64,000 nucleotides of DNA from Akkermansia muciniphila (GCA_943333275.1 CALQSQ010000001.1:1-64000), one strand, 5' to 3'; counted from the first letter of the stretch, positions 56,360 through 64,000 are shown. Notes: generated from the letters alone by a model not told the origin. Translations and numbers: made by a program.

Positions 56360-57952
56360 TCAGCGTCGCTGGAAACCCGGTGCGCTTGCGAGCAGGGCCA
56401 CGGCTTGAGAGCCAGCCTGCCGCGATTCCATGGCCAGCGGGTCCATGGGCTCATCAAATGGGAAATCCGCGAAACATTTCTCCAGAAACTTTTTCTCCTC
56501 CTCAGGCCTGGCCAGAACCGACGTGACGCCAAACTGGTTCGCCCAGAATTTGGCAAAGGCCCGCGGGCTGACGGCTTCGGCTTTCTGGGCGACGGCGAGC
56601 ACGTCGATTTTCCCCGAATCCATTTCGCCGCGGGTCAAATCCCAGAGGAGATTCCAGCGATTGATGATGAACCGGCTGCTGAGCCAGTATGTCGCCATAT
56701 CCGGAAATCCCGTGGGGGTCAGCCAGCCAAACAAAGGGTGTCCACAATTTTCGAGGGCTTGATGGAAGGGATCGCCCGGGCGAAATTCCGCAGCGGTGGC
56801 ACGGAGAAAGGAGACCGCCAGTTCGAACGGGCGTTTCACCTTTGTTTCGGGCAGGGATTTCATATCCGCACACATGAGGATTACCTTGAGAACCTGTGCA
56901 ATCTGGTCCGGGGCCTTCACGGTTTCCAGCCAGGTCATGGCCACGTGGTCGATCAGGGCCTGCGGGGGATCATCCGCGAGCAGGCGGCGGCAAAGTTTCG
57001 TGGCCAGATGTCGCGCCGTCGCCGGATGTGCTGCCACCACATCCAACACCGCGCGACCATCCGTCAGCGGTGGTTGATTGGCATCCAATTCAACTGCCAG
57101 GACCCTTTTCTGGTAAGGATCATGCCAGTTCGCAGCGTAATAGAATCGTCCGGTCTGGGGAAATTTCGAACCATGTCCGTCATCATCGCCATTGCCAATC
57201 GTCCAGCCAGTGAACGCCCGCGCGGCTTCATAGACGTCCTGATCAATGTAGCCTTCCGGCTGCCCCTTGATCGCCCCCGGTACCTCTCGCCAGCGGTTAT
57301 ACAAATGATTCAGATAGGCATCCGCCCCCAGCGTGTGCAGTTCAAACAACTCCCGTGCATAATTCTCATTCGCTGGACTGGCCTTGGAGGAGGCGTTGTT
57401 CAGATAGCGGAGCATGGGAACACTCTGCGCCACGGATTCCAGCATCGTCCGGAAATTTCCCAGCGCATGGGCGCGAATCGTCTCCCGGTCATAGACCGGA
57501 AAGACCACCTGCATGGTCTCGTCCTCCCAGGGATAAACATTGAAATGGTTGTGCCAGAAATCGGCCATGAGTTCCAGCACCTGCCATTGGCTGTAAACGG
57601 CCCGCAGCGAAGTCGCCGCCCGCACTTCATGGATGGGGCGTGGCCGTTCATTTCCAGGGGAGCCCTCATCAAGCAGTTTCCATAACTCAGCTTCGGAGGC
57701 ATGCAGCATTTTGAGGCCGCGATATTCCTTTACTGCCGGTCGCCCGTTATCCTCCCCATACTCGATTTTTAATGCCGTGCGTGCCATGCGGGGAAGCAGC
57801 TCCGGGTCATCCTTTGGGTCGGGCTGCAACTGCCATTGCACATAAGCCTCCCAACCCTTTGACCTCAGTTGCTCCAACGACCGGTTGGAAATACCAAAGC
57901 CTGCACGTCCCAGTAGGCGTCTTTCTTCAGCGGTTGCAACCAGGTTGGCCAT
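56360..57952 (-). CDS. DUF1800 family protein
   Basis: A 530-residue protein with DUF1800 features: RRLLGRAGFGISNRSLEQLR at the N-terminus, MADFWHNHFNVYPW, the typical ANENYARELFELHTLG near the middle, ARAFTGWTIGNGDDDG, and near the C-terminus HPLFGWLTPTGFPDMATYWL. No obvious signal peptide is seen from this start. It is the first gene of the DUF1800-DUF1501 pair; the partner starts 44 bases later. The pair is thought to act together outside the cytoplasm, but the function is unknown. Confidence 0.92.
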   Translation of the reverse strand: MANLVATAEERRLLGRAGFGISNRSLEQLRSKGWEAYVQWQLQPDPKDDPELLPRMARTALKIEYGEDNGRPAVKEYRGLKMLHASEAELWKLLDEGSPGNERPRPIHEVRAATSLRAVYSQWQVLELMADFWHNHFNVYPWEDETMQVVFPVYDRETIRAHALGNFRTMLESVAQSVPMLRYLNNASSKASPANENYARELFELHTLGADAYLNHLYNRWREVPGAIKGQPEGYIDQDVYEAARAFTGWTIGNGDDDGHGSKFPQTGRFYYAANWHDPYQKRVLAVELDANQPPLTDGRAVLDVVAAHPATARHLATKLCRRLLADDPPQALIDHVAMTWLETVKAPDQIAQVLKVILMCADMKSLPETKVKRPFELAVSFLRATAAEFRPGDPFHQALENCGHPLFGWLTPTGFPDMATYWLSSRFIINRWNLLWDLTRGEMDSGKIDVLAVAQKAEAVSPRAFAKFWANQFGVTSVLARPEEEKKFLEKCFADFPFDEPMDPLAMESRQAGSQAVALLASAPGFQRR

Positions 57953-58130
57953 GATTGCTTTCTACAGATTTCTCATTGGGAAGCAAGCAAATCCTTCTCC
58001 CCGTGCAGGACGTTTTGGCGGGCTGGAAATCGGCCGATGGGGAACGCGCAATTTAAAATTCAGAGGCCCCGTATTTCCTTGTGATCGACGGAAATGCAAC
58101 CATGGATGCCACCATCGTTTGGAGATTCTC

Positions 58131-58901
58131 ATGACCCAGCCATCCAATGACCCCGAAGCAACCCGAAGCGTTCAGTTTACTGTTGAGGGCGATCATTTCA
58201 AACTACAGGCGCAGGTTACTGTTCCCTGCGGTCCAATCCATGTGAGCGACCTATTGCCTTTGGCACGGGGGCTCTCGGACCAGATCGTTGGTGAATCCGT
58301 CAAGGCTGTCGGGGAAGCGGGCTTGAAAATTTCCTGTAAAATGGGCTGCGGGGCCTGTTGTCGGAACCTTGTCGCCATCTCCGAAGTGGAGGCCCGCTGC
58401 ATTGGGAACGTCGTCGAGGAACTGCCAGAGCCACGGCGCTCGGAAGTTCGCACACGGTTTGCAGCGGCCCGCCAGCGCCTTGAAGAGGCGGGATTGCTCG
58501 ATCGATTGCGGCAGTCGGAGGCATGGACGGAGGCGGAATATATGGAATTGATCGCCGCTTATTTTCCTCTGGGCATCCCGTGTCCCTTTTTGGAGGCGGA
58601 GTCCTGTTCCATTTATGCGGAGCGCCCCGTCACTTGCCGGGAGTTTCTCGTGGTTTCGCCGCCGGAGCATTGCGCCCAACCCGGTTCCAGGGAAGTCCAG
58701 GCGGTGCGGTTGCCGCTCCGGGTCTTCAATGCCCTCGCCCGAATGCATGCTCCCTGGGACAGGCCGGGAAGTGAACGTGCGGTGCCTTTGATCTTGGCTC
58801 CCGAATGGGCCGAAGCGCACGCTGACGAGCCGCCCGCGCAGCCGGGACCGGACCTGTTGCGGGATCTGCTGCGCCACCTGAGCATGAAGCCGGAAGACTA
58901 A
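58131..58901 (+). CDS. YkgJ-type cysteine-cluster protein, paralogue A
   Basis: A 256-residue protein from the ATG at 58131, supported by GGAG at 58121-58124 (a rare clear Shine-Dalgarno here); the frame is open further upstream without recognisable sequence. Residues ~10-55 may form a beta/alpha N-domain, then ISCKMGCGACCRNLVAISEV carries the CxxCC cluster and CPFLEAESCSIYAERPVTCR plus PPEHC the remaining cysteines. These ligands suggest an Fe-S or zinc site. A closely related protein lies on the far side of the two Hcp genes in opposite orientation. A TAAAAT box is at 58054-58059. An intrinsic terminator follows the stop. Confidence 0.8.
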   Translation: MTQPSNDPEATRSVQFTVEGDHFKLQAQVTVPCGPIHVSDLLPLARGLSDQIVGESVKAVGEAGLKISCKMGCGACCRNLVAISEVEARCIGNVVEELPEPRRSEVRTRFAAARQRLEEAGLLDRLRQSEAWTEAEYMELIAAYFPLGIPCPFLEAESCSIYAERPVTCREFLVVSPPEHCAQPGSREVQAVRLPLRVFNALARMHAPWDRPGSERAVPLILAPEWAEAHADEPPAQPGPDLLRDLLRHLSMKPED

Positions 58902-58931
58902 TTCGTGCAGTTTGGGAATCCGGCGGATCGC

Positions 58932-58960
58932 ACATTTTCATGTGGAAATGTCTTTTCTTT
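58932..58960 (+). terminator. intrinsic terminator after cysteine-cluster paralogue A
   Basis: ACATTTTC (58932-58939) pairs with GGAAATGT (58944-58951), eight pairs including one G-T wobble, around the loop ATGT, followed by CTTTTCTTT. This separates the gene from the downstream Hcp pair. Confidence 0.75.
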
Positions 58961-59023
58961 GGTCTCAGAAATGATACCCTGCCGACAGTAAATCATTCGT
59001 GTAGTTACGTTTTAACCTGTTTT

Positions 59024-59035
59024 GCCCCAAGGGGC
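59024..59035. repeat. short palindrome in the Hcp gene leader region
   Basis: GCCCC-AA-GGGGC lies 104 bases before the first Hcp start. It is preceded by T-rich sequence but has no T-run after it, so it is not a terminator for the plus strand; role unclear. Confidence 0.35.
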
Positions 59036-59139
59036 TTCGCGGGTGCCGGTCTCCACTGGGGTCGATCTTTCGATGCTGTGTGCAGATGCTCATTCCGCAG
59101 GTCCCCCGATTCGATACCCAACCCAGTCCCACCCGAGCC

Positions 59140-59685
59140 ATGAAAAAAAGCATTCTTTCCGCAGCTGCAGCTGCCTTTCTGCTCAGTGCCCCCAATCTTC
59201 TCGCCGCCTCTGACTACCTCCTGGAAATAGAGGGAATCAAGGGCGAATCCAGGGACGACGTTTACCCGGAAAGCATCGAACTTGAGTCCTTCAGTTGGGG
59301 CGTTACTAACACTCCGTCCCTCAGTGGAGGAGGTGGAGCCGGGAAGGTTAGCTTCCAGGATTTGCATTTCACTACAAATCTCAGCAAGGCATCCCCGCAG
59401 TTGATGCTGGCCTGTGCCACAGGCAAGCACATCCCCAAGGCCGTGCTTCATGTTCGCAAGGCAGGAGGTGACCCTGTCGAATATTATACAGTGACGTTCA
59501 CGGATATTCTCATCAGCAGCGTTCAGACAAGGGCGCCGGGAGCGACCGGGGGCGCGACGGGCGCACCAAACCCTGTTCCCACCGAGTCGCTTTCCCTGAA
59601 TTTCACCAAAATCGAATTTAAATACACGGAGGCAGACGGGACCGTAACCCAGTCGGAGGTCACCCTTTCGCCTGGCGCTCCGTAG
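59140..59685 (+). CDS. Hcp1-family protein with Sec signal peptide
   Basis: A 181-residue precursor from the ATG at 59140. The signal peptide is MKKSILSAAAAAFLLSAPNL then LA-AS. The mature part is a near-canonical Hcp1 domain: YLLEIEGIKGESRDDVYPES, ELESFSWGVTNTPS, GAGKVSFQDLHFTTNLSKAS, PQLMLACATGKHIPKAVLHV and PTESLSLNFTKIEFKY. Classical Hcp is cytosolic and forms the type VI secretion tube; an export signal is not expected, so this protein is probably folded in the periplasm or outside. No other type VI genes are in the window. The second Hcp-like gene follows after 19 bases. Confidence 0.9.
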   Translation: MKKSILSAAAAAFLLSAPNLLAASDYLLEIEGIKGESRDDVYPESIELESFSWGVTNTPSLSGGGGAGKVSFQDLHFTTNLSKASPQLMLACATGKHIPKAVLHVRKAGGDPVEYYTVTFTDILISSVQTRAPGATGGATGAPNPVPTESLSLNFTKIEFKYTEADGTVTQSEVTLSPGAP

Positions 59686-59704
59686 GGCTGAGACAATTGC
59701 AACC

Positions 59705-60487
59705 ATGAAAAGTGACCACCTACGGGCTTGTTCAACGCTCCGCCAGAGTTGGGCGTGGGCACTGTTGGTGGGTCTCCTCGCGTTGGCCACCTCTGCAAGG
59801 AGTATGGCGGCGGTTGATATCTATATGAAATTCGAGGGAGTTGAGGGCGAGGCGACGGAAGCGCGGTTTCTGGGCTGGTCAAAGTTGGTCGATGTCACGA
59901 GTGAGGTCCAGACACCCGCCCCAGCGGATCCGGGGAGCCCTCCGGCGGCGGCGCTGAAGCTTCAGATTTCCAAGAGGATCGACAAGAGCAGCCCACTGCT
60001 GGCGAAAGCCTGCGGGGATGGTTCCGTAACCCCCAGGGTCACCTTCGTCTGGGCAGAAGGGGGTTCGGTTTTTTTCAAAGTCATTCTGGAAAATGTTCTC
60101 GTCTCTTCCTTCACCTGCTCGGCTGAACCTGATGCCCTTCCGATGGAGTCCCTCTCCTTTACCTACCAAAAGATTGAATGGTCGTGTCTGACTGACCTTG
60201 GTCCGGATGGGGGACTCGCTGCCAAGTTCGATTCCGCGACCCAGGAGGGAGTTTTGAGAGTGCGTCCTCTGTTTCGTGCCGAACTCCTCCGCCGGGCTGG
60301 CCAGGTGGGCCTGCATCTCACATGCCCTGTCGAGGCCGGACATCGCTATCGCATTTCCGGAAATAATTCACTCTCGGGTCCATGGCTGCCCATTCAGGAA
60401 TTCACCGCCACGGATGATGGAATTGCCGAACAATTTCTTCTGGAAGGAGTGGGGCCGTTTTTCCTGCGCGTGGAAGCTCTGGATTGA
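59705..60487 (+). CDS. diverged Hcp-like protein with signal peptide and C-terminal extension
   Basis: A 260-residue precursor: signal sequence core WAWALLVGLLALATSARSMA, then a diverged Hcp1-like domain (IYMKFEGVEGEATEARFLGW, LQISKRIDKSSPLLAKACGD, LPMESLSFTYQKIEWSC). Residues ~190-260 form a beta-rich module (LHLTCPVEAGHRYRISGNNS, then FLLEGVGPFFLRVEALD) like those at the C-terminus of many verrucomicrobial surface proteins. It probably works with the preceding Hcp. A hairpin follows the stop. Confidence 0.8.
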   Translation: MKSDHLRACSTLRQSWAWALLVGLLALATSARSMAAVDIYMKFEGVEGEATEARFLGWSKLVDVTSEVQTPAPADPGSPPAAALKLQISKRIDKSSPLLAKACGDGSVTPRVTFVWAEGGSVFFKVILENVLVSSFTCSAEPDALPMESLSFTYQKIEWSCLTDLGPDGGLAAKFDSATQEGVLRVRPLFRAELLRRAGQVGLHLTCPVEAGHRYRISGNNSLSGPWLPIQEFTATDDGIAEQFLLEGVGPFFLRVEALD

Positions 60488-60507
60488 CTTCGTTTGAAGC
60501 GGTTCAT

Positions 60508-60540
60508 CGATGATTCATTCTGAATCGTCGGCCTAATTTT
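60508..60540 (+). terminator. putative terminator after the Hcp pair
   Basis: CGATGATTC (60508-60516) pairs with GAATCGTCG (60522-60530) in nine pairs with one wobble, followed by GCCTAATTTT. The T-run is short and offset, so efficiency may be moderate. Confidence 0.5.
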
Positions 60541-61279
60541 CCTCCCCGCGGTCCGCCATGCCTTGAATTTCCCTGAGAAATGCCTCCACGTGCTGCGGAC
60601 CCGTGCGCTCTTGCTCTGGTGCCGGATGGGCTTCCGTATAGGCAAGTGACTCTATCAGTGGCATCCACTTGAGTTTCCTATCCAGCGTAGAACTTCGCCC
60701 GAAAGCAGCCCAGACCTGTATCGGAACACTCACCTTTCGGACCTGGCCTGAACCCAATACCGCACAGCCAGCAGGAGGAGACGTTACTAAATATTCCCGA
60801 CACACCAGGGGTCGATCCGCATGGATCGAACAGCTTTCATCCTCCAAAAAAGGACAGGCCACCCCATTTTTGAAATAGGCCAGACCATACTTGCGGTAAG
60901 CCGCCTTGTCCTCGTCCGGATGGCCGTAGGGTTGAAGTCCAGTCGCCGACATGATGGCCTGCGCGGTTGCGAACCGCTCTCGTACCTGAAGGGACTTGTC
61001 CGGAGGCATTTTCTCAACCAAGGCCGCGAGATGCTGCGCTTCCGATGGGGTCACGGGGGCCATTTGCCGGCAGCAGGCTCCACAACCTTTGGAACACGAA
61101 ATTTTCAACCCCCGCGCCTTCACCTTTGATTCGGCATAATTGGTTATCTGGTCGGCGAAACGCTGCACATCCGGAAGCATCGAAAGGGGAGAATATTTAC
61201 CGATCGGAACAGTAAAGCCAACATCGAGCACTGACTCGCCGATCCTCAGTTTACCTTCTCCGCTGATGGTCTCGGTCAT
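60533..61279 (-). CDS. YkgJ-type cysteine-cluster protein, paralogue B
   Basis: A 248-residue protein. It shares with paralogue A the pattern GLKISCSKGCGACCRQMAPV and CPFLEDESCSIHADRPLVCR with PPAGC. Cysteine spacing is identical, so the same Fe-S or zinc cluster is expected. N-terminal residues 1-60 form a matching domain (FTVPIGKYSPLSMLPDVQRF). It is convergent with the second Hcp-like gene, so the two Hcp genes are bracketed by these paralogues. Confidence 0.8.
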   Translation of the reverse strand: MTETISGEGKLRIGESVLDVGFTVPIGKYSPLSMLPDVQRFADQITNYAESKVKARGLKISCSKGCGACCRQMAPVTPSEAQHLAALVEKMPPDKSLQVRERFATAQAIMSATGLQPYGHPDEDKAAYRKYGLAYFKNGVACPFLEDESCSIHADRPLVCREYLVTSPPAGCAVLGSGQVRKVSVPIQVWAAFGRSSTLDRKLKWMPLIESLAYTEAHPAPEQERTGPQHVEAFLREIQGMADRGEEN

Positions 61280-61353
61280 GGTGCAGGTTGCTTCGGTTGA
61301 TAAAATCTGCCAGTCATAAAAAGGCTTTCACACCCCGGTCTGGGAGGCCAGTC

Positions 61354-62145
61354 TTATTTGCTCGTCGTCACGGGAAGTGTGACCTCCAGATCGAAGGGGA
61401 TTTCCTCCTTTTTGGCATCCTGCCAGATGTCCCCCTCAAGGATGACACTGGCGGCCTTGCCCTTGATGGAGTAGCTCTTGCTGTAGGTTTTTTTGCCCCC
61501 GAAGCCAAATGATCCGCTGCCATTGTTGTCCGATTCGAGTTTGGTATTGCCTTCTCCGATAAAACGCACTGCGGCGAGAGCCTCCAGTGCATCCGAAGTC
61601 TCGATGGTTAGCTTCACACCATCGCTGTCGGTATCGAGGTCGGAGATTTTGAAATTGATTTTGCCCAGCGCGAAGGCCGCGCCTTTTTTCAGGGCGATGA
61701 CCTTGGTCCGCTCCGTTTTCTTGGTCGATGCCGTGGTGACTGCGATCTTGCCCGTGGCAATGACCTTGGTGGCGCCTTCGGCGGGCAGCTTGGAGGAGGT
61801 CACCGAAATCAACCCAATTTTGCCATCATCGCTCTTTCTGGGAAAGGATCCGAAGCCCTGACGTCCGAATTCCTTCACGATCAAATTGGTTCCCTTGTCA
61901 TCGGTAAATTTCGTGAGCACGGATTTGTCCTCATCAATTTCTATGATGCCGGAATCCTTCACGGAAAAGCCCAGCGCGATTTCCAGGCCGGTCTTGAAGG
62001 AGTTGAACGGCACCAGCTTGTTATTGTCCGAGCCATAAGCTTTCTGAATGATTTGGACGCCAACGACTTCGACGGGGGACTCAGCGCGGATTGCGGTAGT
62101 CGAGGTGAGAGTGCACGCTAAAATGAGGTGGGAGAGAATTTTCAT
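61354..62145 (-). CDS. secreted protein of unknown family
   Basis: A 263-residue precursor from the ATG at 62145 (signal MKILSHLILACTLTSTTAIR, then AESP). The mature protein is rich in beta-prone Val, Ile, Thr and Lys: GLEIALGFSVKDSGIIEIDE, NFKISDLDTDSDGVKLTIET, TYSKSYSIKGKAASVILEGD. The repeated Asp/Lys pattern suggests a metal-binding or bacterial Ig-like beta-sandwich, but I do not recognise it. A promoter-like pair lies six bases before the ATG. It is divergent from the sigma-factor gene. Confidence 0.7.
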   Translation of the reverse strand: MKILSHLILACTLTSTTAIRAESPVEVVGVQIIQKAYGSDNNKLVPFNSFKTGLEIALGFSVKDSGIIEIDEDKSVLTKFTDDKGTNLIVKEFGRQGFGSFPRKSDDGKIGLISVTSSKLPAEGATKVIATGKIAVTTASTKKTERTKVIALKKGAAFALGKINFKISDLDTDSDGVKLTIETSDALEALAAVRFIGEGNTKLESDNNGSGSFGFGGKKTYSKSYSIKGKAASVILEGDIWQDAKKEEIPFDLEVTLPVTTSK

Positions 62146-62151
62146 AACACA

Positions 62152-62180
62152 AAGATGAGCGGAGAGACCCGGAATTGCAA
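62152..62180 (-). promoter_or_regulatory. possible promoter of the secreted-protein gene (leaderless geometry)
   Basis: On the minus strand TTGCAA (62180-62175), a 17-base spacer and CATCTT (62157-62152) lie six bases before the ATG at 62145. The -10 is weak. Confidence 0.4.
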
Positions 62181-62353
62181 CGATTTCCTCGCTCCCATGC
62201 CAGCGGATCAACGCATCGGCTTGCATCGCTAGAGTGTCCTATCTTGGTTGATGCATCACGCGCATGCGAGGGCTGCCCGGGACTTCGCCCAAAAGTTTCT
62301 GAAAGATTTCATCGCTTCAATCAGAAGAGTCTGGTGAAATCCCCTGTGTTGCC

Positions 62354-62983
62354 ATGACCGATCAGACCGATTCCCTCCTGCCCACCCGCAGCAGCCTCCT
62401 CTCCAGGCTGCGGCACGCATCCGATGCGGCCAGCTGGCAGCATTTTTTCGATAACTACGGGCGCTTGATCTACCAGGTCTGCCGCCGGGCCGGATTGGAT
62501 GCGCAGGAGGCCGACGAAGTGGCGCAGGAAACGATCGTCTCCGTCTCCCAGGAACTTCCCAAGTTCAAATTTGACCGCAGCAAGGGCAGCTTCAAGGGCT
62601 GGCTCTGGCGGGTGACGCGAAATCATGTGGCGGATTTCCTCAAGAAAAAATACCGCGACGGAGCCAGGCGCGCCGAACTACCGGAACCCAAGCCCGGAGA
62701 GGTCGCACCCATCGAGAAATTCGCCGACACCCAGGACGATCTCGATGCCATGTGGGAGGCGGAATGGAAATCCAACCTGCTCGACTGCGCCCTCAAGCGC
62801 GTCCGCAACCAAGTCTCCGCCAGAAGCTTCCAGATCTTCCATCTCAGCACAGTCCAGGGATGGACCGTGGATCAAATCAAGGCTGCACTGCGCACCGGAA
62901 CCACCCAAATTTACCTTGCACGGCACCGGGTCGGACGACTTGTGAAAAAGGAAATCGCGGCGCTCCGCAAGGAGTCGGAATAG
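62354..62983 (+). CDS. RNA polymerase sigma factor, ECF type
   Basis: A 209-residue sigma-70-family factor with region 2 at ~22-95 (WQHFFDNYGRLIYQVCRRAG, EADEVAQETIVSVSQELPKF, FKGWLWRVTRNHVADFLKKK) and region 4 at ~145-195 (ARSFQIFHLSTVQGWTVDQI, TTQIYLARHRVGRLVKKE). Regions 1 and 3 are absent as usual for ECF factors. No anti-sigma gene is adjacent on either side. The next gene downstream encodes a secreted lectin-like protein and may be a target, but this is only positional. Confidence 0.9.
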   Translation: MTDQTDSLLPTRSSLLSRLRHASDAASWQHFFDNYGRLIYQVCRRAGLDAQEADEVAQETIVSVSQELPKFKFDRSKGSFKGWLWRVTRNHVADFLKKKYRDGARRAELPEPKPGEVAPIEKFADTQDDLDAMWEAEWKSNLLDCALKRVRNQVSARSFQIFHLSTVQGWTVDQIKAALRTGTTQIYLARHRVGRLVKKEIAALRKESE

Positions 62984-63087
62984 GCGGTTCTTTTCCTCCA
63001 GGAGGTGATTAGTAAAAAATTTGAAAATAACTGATAAGCGACCGGGGCTGCCAGGGAAGAGCAGGGTGAACACCAACTCACCGTCCC

Positions 63088-64000
63088 ATGAAAACCTCCT
63101 CATCCCTCATTCGTCGCTTAGCGCTTCTGCTGTCCCTGCTGAACATTGATTCAAACGCCCTCCAGGCTGCAGGTCCCTATGCCCATTACGTCGCGGCCGA
63201 TAATGGTGGTATCTACGCCGTGGGGGACGACGGGGGCTTGTCTTATTTCCGGCACCAGCCTGAGAATGGATTTCCGGCATGGAGTCAGGATATATTTAGC
63301 AATGCGGGTTGGGGAGTCGATCACCTTTTCTACAGCGGAAACGGGGTGCTCTACGTTGCAAATCTCAAGGGTGAACTCGTTTACTACCGGGACAGCATTG
63401 TGGGAAACAGCCACACCTTTCTCAACTCACCCACCAAGGTGAGTCTTGGAAACGGATGGGCCGCATATCGATGGCTGCTGGGCGATGGTGGCGGCCGCAT
63501 CTACGCCATTGATGAGGGCGGAGAGTTGTATTTTTACCAGCACAGCGAGCAACCTGATCTCAACTGGCCGGTGCCGAATGCCCAGCATATTGGATCGGGA
63601 TGGCAGAATTACAAATGGGTGATCGCTGGACGCGATGGCATCATTTACGCGGTGAATCACGCGGGGCAAATGTTCTATTATCGTGATCTCGCCCGCGACG
63701 GCACGGTCAACTGGCAATTCGGAGGACTGCCGCTGTTTATCGGTGATGGTTGGAATCGTATGCAGCATGTGGTTTCCTCGGGAAATGGAAATCTTTACGG
63801 CATCGATCCTAATGGGAACGTTTATTACTATCACATCAGCGTGAACAACGCCGGCGAGGCGGACTACACTGGCAGCAATCCCGCAACCCATATTAATCCC
63901 GGTGCTCCGGTTGAACCGCACCTTTACAAGGGGGTCTATTGCTGGCCGCTGTCGGGAGCACCGGGGGATGGAATTGATTTCAAAATTTCGCTGGAAGGAC
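63088..64000 (+). CDS. secreted tachylectin-like beta-propeller protein (3' end off window)
   Basis: An open frame from the ATG at 63088 to the right edge (304 complete codons). Signal peptide: SLIRRLALLLSLLNIDSNAL then QAA. Residues ~34-275 hold five similar blades of ~45-50 residues with a GxIYAVxxxGxLxYYRH core (GGIYAVGDDGGLSYFRH; GRIYAIDEGGELYFYQH; GIIYAVNHAGQMFYYRD; GNLYGIDPNGNVYYYHI). This matches five-bladed tachylectin-2-like sugar-binding propellers. After it, VYCWPLSGAPGDGIDFKISL may begin a second domain; its pattern resembles the start of N,N-dimethylformamidase-like regions, but too little is present to be sure. Likely role: cell-surface or extracellular glycan binding. Confidence 0.85.
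   Translation, partial: MKTSSSLIRRLALLLSLLNIDSNALQAAGPYAHYVAADNGGIYAVGDDGGLSYFRHQPENGFPAWSQDIFSNAGWGVDHLFYSGNGVLYVANLKGELVYYRDSIVGNSHTFLNSPTKVSLGNGWAAYRWLLGDGGGRIYAIDEGGELYFYQHSEQPDLNWPVPNAQHIGSGWQNYKWVIAGRDGIIYAVNHAGQMFYYRDLARDGTVNWQFGGLPLFIGDGWNRMQHVVSSGNGNLYGIDPNGNVYYYHISVNNAGEADYTGSNPATHINPGAPVEPHLYKGVYCWPLSGAPGDGIDFKISLEG

Noticed and set aside
56324-57685. A 453-codon plus-strand open frame opposite DUF1800/DUF1501
   Set aside because: Antisense to two recognised genes; the translation shows no family pattern.
57885-58130. N-terminal extension of cysteine-cluster paralogue A
   Set aside because: It overlaps the divergent DUF1800 gene start and has Arg/Pro-rich nonsense; the ATG at 58131 has a Shine-Dalgarno sequence and matches paralogue B.
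59140-60487. A type VI secretion locus
   Set aside because: Only Hcp-like genes are present; no sheath, baseplate, VgrG or membrane-complex genes are seen within the window, and the Hcps have export signals.
1-64000. CRISPR arrays, tRNA or rRNA genes, insertion sequences
   Set aside because: Intergenic regions were read for regular repeats, cloverleaf ends, transposase frames and terminal inverted repeats; none was found.

Overview
The window reads as chromosomal DNA of a Gram-negative bacterium, most likely a verrucomicrobium. This placement is inferred from gene content: a giant filamentous-haemagglutinin-type exoprotein, a DUF1800/DUF1501 pair, DUF5069-type proteins, secreted Hcp-like proteins, several YkgJ-type cysteine-cluster proteins and a manganese-transport permease fused to a DtxR-like domain. 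GC content is moderately high, coding density is very high, and most starts lack a clear Shine-Dalgarno sequence. I count 44 protein-coding genes, two of them cut by the window edges. No rRNA, tRNA, CRISPR array or insertion sequence was recognised. No gene-free stretch exceeds about 300 bases; the longest are 18176-18365, 54457-54687, 58902-59139 and 62146-62353.

Left part (1-17204): a tightly packed plus-strand set encodes a TonB-type protein (5' end missing), an outer-membrane porin, a periplasmic coiled-coil protein, a parvulin prolyl isomerase and a 3760-residue haemagglutinin-like adhesin. No TpsB transporter is visible, so it is either left of the window or replaced by something else. 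A response regulator and a histidine-kinase-like protein follow. The kinase-like protein has Gln where the phospho-accepting His should be.

Middle (17255-40192): a secreted esterase and a uronate-isomerase-like protein are divergent. A minus-strand set headed by an MntR-type regulator lies divergent to a four-gene Mn/Zn ABC transporter. Then come housekeeping genes (ileS, an FKBP isomerase, a Lon-N-domain protein, an AI-2E family permease, ffh, an O-antigen ligase-like protein, hflX) mixed with small unknowns.

NRPS locus (40169-53154, minus strand): a small unknown protein is followed by two non-ribosomal peptide synthetases with four modules in total: A-T / C-A-T / C-A(N-methyltransferase)-T / C-A-T-TE. 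The thioesterase has Cys in the nucleophile position. The binding-pocket codes read by eye suggest an aromatic or hydrophobic residue, Val, an N-methylated aromatic residue and a Pro-like residue. The last synthetase gene overlaps the 3' end of hflX by 24 bp. A good promoter sits directly against the first start codon.

Right part (53287-64000): a DUF5069-like protein with an unusual aquaporin, an ABM-domain protein, the DUF1800/DUF1501 pair, and then two Hcp-like proteins with Sec signal peptides flanked on both sides by paralogous cysteine-cluster proteins. A secreted unknown, an ECF-type sigma factor and a secreted tachylectin-like beta-propeller protein running off the window complete the region.

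A recurring theme is promoter-like elements whose -10 box lies only 5-8 bases before the start codon, which predicts leaderless or nearly leaderless mRNAs for several genes.
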